From Pseudomonadota bacterium (lineage in GTDB: Bacteria; Pseudomonadota; Alphaproteobacteria; Rhizobiales; Devosiaceae): a stretch of DNA of 7,450 nt. The DNA is taken from assembly GCA_023390785.1 (NCBI GenBank), contig JAEWCE010000226.1:1-7450 (forward strand), written 5' to 3'. Under the pieces are notes generated by a model. That model saw only the letters and a list, made by a program, of their open reading frames with translations, ran no database searches and was not told where the DNA came from. The position numbers were made by a program, and so were the translations under genes. Of this stretch, positions 5,363 to 7,450 are shown one piece after another (the first letter of the stretch is position 1; each line of letters starts with the position of its first letter).

Positions 5363-6825
5363 GCACCCCCGCGCCCCTCGCCGCACCACGCCCCCCGTTC
5401 TGGGCCACCCCGCCCGGCGCCGGCGTCATCGTGCTGCTGCTGACCCTGCCACGGCTGGCCTTCGCCATCCGCTTCGGCCTCATCGGTGACGAGGCCTATT
5501 ACGCGATCTGGTCGTTCTATCCGAGCGTCTGGTACTACGATCATTCGCCGTCCGTCGCCTGGCTGATCTGGCTGGGCCGCGCGCTGCTGGGCGAGAGTGA
5601 GCTCGCGGTGCGCAGCATGTTCTTCGTCGCCGACCTCGTCGTCTGCGCCGCGCTCTACCGCATGGGCAACATCCTGTTCGGCGATCGCCGCATCGGCGCG
5701 GTCGCGGCCATCGCCTACTCCGTCACCATCGGCGTCGTCATCACCTTTGCCGTCGCCACGCCGGACGGGCCTTCGACCATGTTCTGGGTGCTGGCCGTCT
5801 GGGCCGTCGCCGAGTTCACCCGCAGCCGCAACGCCAATTGGTGGCTACTCGCCGGCCTCTGCGCCGGCCTTGGCCTGCTGTCGAAATATACGGTGGTCTT
5901 CCTCGGCGCGGGCCTGCTGGTCTACCTTGTCACCAGCCGCGAGCGCCTCGCCTGGCTGAAACTCTGGCAGGTCTGGGCCGGCGGCGCGCTGGCCCTGCTT
6001 TGCTTCGCGCCGGTCGTCTGGGTCAATTCGCAGCGCGACTGGAACTCGTTTCGCTACCAGCTCGGCCGGTCGAACTTCGCCGACCATGTGGTGCAGCCCG
6101 GCGAGTTCCTGCGCTTCCTCGTCGAGGAAGGCATCCAACTCCTCCCCACGCTCTACGTCTTTGTCATCGTCGGCATCGTGTTGTTCTTCGCGCGCCGGGC
6201 GCGATCGCTCGGCTTGCCCGTGCTGACCGCCACGCCGATGGCCGCATACTTCCTCGCCGACGCCCTGTTCGGCCGCGTCAATCCGAACTGGACGGCGCCG
6301 CTGTTTCCGCAACTGGCGCTGGTCGGCGCCTGGGCGGCGATCACGGTCCGCCCGCAGGTCGGGTGGCTGCGTTGGGCGCTCAACGCCATCGCCGCCCTGC
6401 ACGTCCCGCTCGGCCTGGCGCTGATGTTCGTCGCCTACCAGTCGATCGAAACCCGCACGCTGCCCTTTCTGGGCCCAGTGAAGGCGTTCGACTTCGTCTA
6501 TGGCTGGCCGGATCTGTGGAGCAAGGTCTCGGCGCTGGCGAAGGATAGCGGCGCCCTCTGGGTCGATACCACCAACTATTCTCTCAATGGCTGGCTCGGC
6601 TACTATGCCCGCATGGCCCACGATCCGCTGCCGGTGTTCGAGACCTCCGAGCCGTTCCGCTACCAGTACATGCCCCCGGCCGATCCGGCGCTCATGGCCG
6701 CCCCGCATCTGCTGGTGACGCCCGGCACCGGCGCGCCGCCGGCCAACGCCACGCTGCTCGCCACGGTCACCCGCGACGCCGGCGGCGATCCGCTCGAGAC
6801 CTATTCGGTGTACCTGGTCAAATGA
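5359..6825 (+). CDS. GT-3: divergent GT39/ArnT-like membrane glycosyltransferase
   Basis: A 488-residue polytopic membrane protein of the same GT-C family but from a different branch. A Pro/Ala-rich cytoplasmic start is followed by a first membrane helix (about 20-39), then Asp44-Glu45 in GDEAYYAIWS, VWYYDHSP (57-64), ATPDG (133-137) where the paralogues have AYNDH, SKYT (175-178) instead of T/SKYNG, and PVVWVN...NSFRYQ. The soluble tail begins near residue 375. The GTG start at 5359 overlaps the GT-2 stop as GTGA. No strong ribosome binding site precedes it, so translation probably depends on ribosomes finishing GT-2. No later start would keep the first helix. The same frame stays open upstream to 3823, but that stretch is the GC-biased shadow of GT-2 and not part of this protein. 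Its key acidic residues are intact, so it is probably active, perhaps with a different donor or acceptor from its neighbours. Confidence 0.91.
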   Translation: MSTPAPLAAPRPPFWATPPGAGVIVLLLTLPRLAFAIRFGLIGDEAYYAIWSFYPSVWYYDHSPSVAWLIWLGRALLGESELAVRSMFFVADLVVCAALYRMGNILFGDRRIGAVAAIAYSVTIGVVITFAVATPDGPSTMFWVLAVWAVAEFTRSRNANWWLLAGLCAGLGLLSKYTVVFLGAGLLVYLVTSRERLAWLKLWQVWAGGALALLCFAPVVWVNSQRDWNSFRYQLGRSNFADHVVQPGEFLRFLVEEGIQLLPTLYVFVIVGIVLFFARRARSLGLPVLTATPMAAYFLADALFGRVNPNWTAPLFPQLALVGAWAAITVRPQVGWLRWALNAIAALHVPLGLALMFVAYQSIETRTLPFLGPVKAFDFVYGWPDLWSKVSALAKDSGALWVDTTNYSLNGWLGYYARMAHDPLPVFETSEPFRYQYMPPADPALMAAPHLLVTPGTGAPPANATLLATVTRDAGGDPLETYSVYLVK

Positions 6826-7450
6826 GCGAAGCTATCGCCCGGCCCGCGCCGCGCTGGTGGCTGGTGCTGCTCGGGTTGGTGTTCGCCTATCTGCTTGCGC
6901 TCCGCCTGTGGTTCGATCTCGCCGTCCCGCCGATGGGTGACGAGGCCTACTACTGGATGTGGGGACAGCATCTGAGCTGGTCGTATTTCGACCACCCGCC
7001 GCTCGACGGCTGGCTGCAGGGCGTGATGGCAGCACTGTTCGGCTGGAGCAATCTCAGTGTCCGCCTGCTCACCTGGCTGAGCCTCGCCGGCACGTTGGGC
7101 GTGCTGTGGCTGTGGTCCAAGCTGCTGGCGCCCGACGACCGCCTCGGCTGGTTCGTGCAGGCGGCGGTGCTCTATCTCACCATCCCGATCATCTTCATGA
7201 TGTCGGCCTTCGCCTACCACGACCATCTGCTGATCTTCTTCGTCGTCGCCACCACCTACGCCTTCCACAGCTTCGCGCGCGACTGGGAGGCCGGCATCAA
7301 GGCGTGGCGCAAGCTCTTTGCCGCCGCTGCCCTGCTCGGGCTGGCCGTGCTCACCAAATACAACGGCGTCTTCCTCGGCGTCGGCCTCGCCGCCTGGATC
7401 GCCTGGCGCCCGAAGCTGCGCGGGCTCTACCTCACGCCGCAGCTCTGGCT
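6822..7450 (+). CDS. GT-4: GT39/ArnT-like membrane glycosyltransferase (3' end outside window)
   Basis: The frame is open from the ATG at 6822 to the right edge: 209 codons, so roughly the first 40 percent if it is as long as its paralogues. It belongs with GT-1 and GT-2 rather than with its upstream neighbour GT-3. Asp40-Glu41 lies in GDEAYYWMWGQH, SYFDHPP at 54-60, AYHDH at 131-135 (His replaces Asn) and LTKYNG at 177-182, with no gaps against GT-1 and GT-2 through residue 135. The ATG overlaps the GT-3 stop as ATGA and has no clear ribosome binding site, so translational coupling is likely. It would act at the inner membrane on an envelope glycan or lipid; substrate unknown. The C-terminal half and whatever follows the array cannot be judged. 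Confidence 0.92.
   Translation, partial: MSEAIARPAPRWWLVLLGLVFAYLLALRLWFDLAVPPMGDEAYYWMWGQHLSWSYFDHPPLDGWLQGVMAALFGWSNLSVRLLTWLSLAGTLGVLWLWSKLLAPDDRLGWFVQAAVLYLTIPIIFMMSAFAYHDHLLIFFVVATTYAFHSFARDWEAGIKAWRKLFAAAALLGLAVLTKYNGVFLGVGLAAWIAWRPKLRGLYLTPQLW

Noticed and set aside
5845..6708. Minus-strand frame of 287 codons opposite GT-3, and similar ones opposite GT-1, GT-2 and GT-4
   Set aside because: All are Arg/Gln/Glu/Gly-rich translations typical of the antisense of GC-rich membrane-protein genes. None shows a domain motif and all lie opposite conserved coding sequence.
1..7450. tRNA, rRNA, CRISPR array, insertion sequence, integrase or attachment site
   Set aside because: No tRNA-like cloverleaf, regularly spaced repeats, transposase or recombinase motifs, or flanking inverted repeats were found on either strand by reading.

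Overview
The window is GC-rich DNA (roughly two thirds G+C by eye) and looks chromosomal. It most likely comes from an alphaproteobacterium of the Hyphomicrobiales (Rhizobiales) type. The grounds are the OmpA-family protein with a Pro/Gln/Asn-rich linker, the ArnT/Rgt-like glycosyltransferases, and promoters that fit the TTGaC...GCTA pattern of alphaproteobacterial housekeeping sigma factors better than the E. coli consensus. Genus cannot be fixed from the sequence alone.

Layout. (1) Positions 1-899, + strand: the C-terminal part of an OmpA-family peptidoglycan-binding envelope protein, cut off at the left edge. A strong hairpin terminator at 924-950 follows it. (2) Positions 935-2203, - strand: a probable two-gene operon with an alpha/beta hydrolase (HSL-type esterase) first and a small ArsR-family regulator second, 30 nt apart. 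This operon converges on the OmpA gene, and the regulator's stop codon lies in the loop of the terminator hairpin. (3) Positions 2204-2313: a divergent intergenic region holding the best promoter candidates for the hydrolase operon (leftward) and the first glycosyltransferase (rightward). (4) Positions 2314-7450, + strand: four consecutive GT-C membrane glycosyltransferases of the GT39/PMT_2/ArnT type, here called GT-1 to GT-4. GT-4 runs off the right edge.

GT-1, GT-2 and GT-4 are close paralogues. With the starts chosen here, the acidic Asp-Glu pair falls at residues 40-41 in all three. GT-3 is a more distant member with a different signature. GT-1 and GT-2 each have their own copy of a 33-nt promoter-like block. 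GT-2, GT-3 and GT-4 are linked by 4-nt stop/start overlaps and are probably one translationally coupled operon.

How the genes may work together. GT-C enzymes of this family move a sugar from a polyprenyl-phosphate carrier onto an acceptor on the outer face of the inner membrane, typically lipid A, LPS core or another envelope glycan. An array of four suggests successive or alternative decoration of one surface glycan, as known for the RgtA-D galacturonyltransferases of Rhizobium. The carrier-sugar synthase and the sugar identity are not visible here, so the substrate is unknown. The hydrolase/regulator pair has no evident functional link to the array. No tRNA, rRNA, CRISPR array, insertion sequence or integrase was seen. 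Apart from partial genes at both edges, every stretch over 300 bases is covered by a gene.
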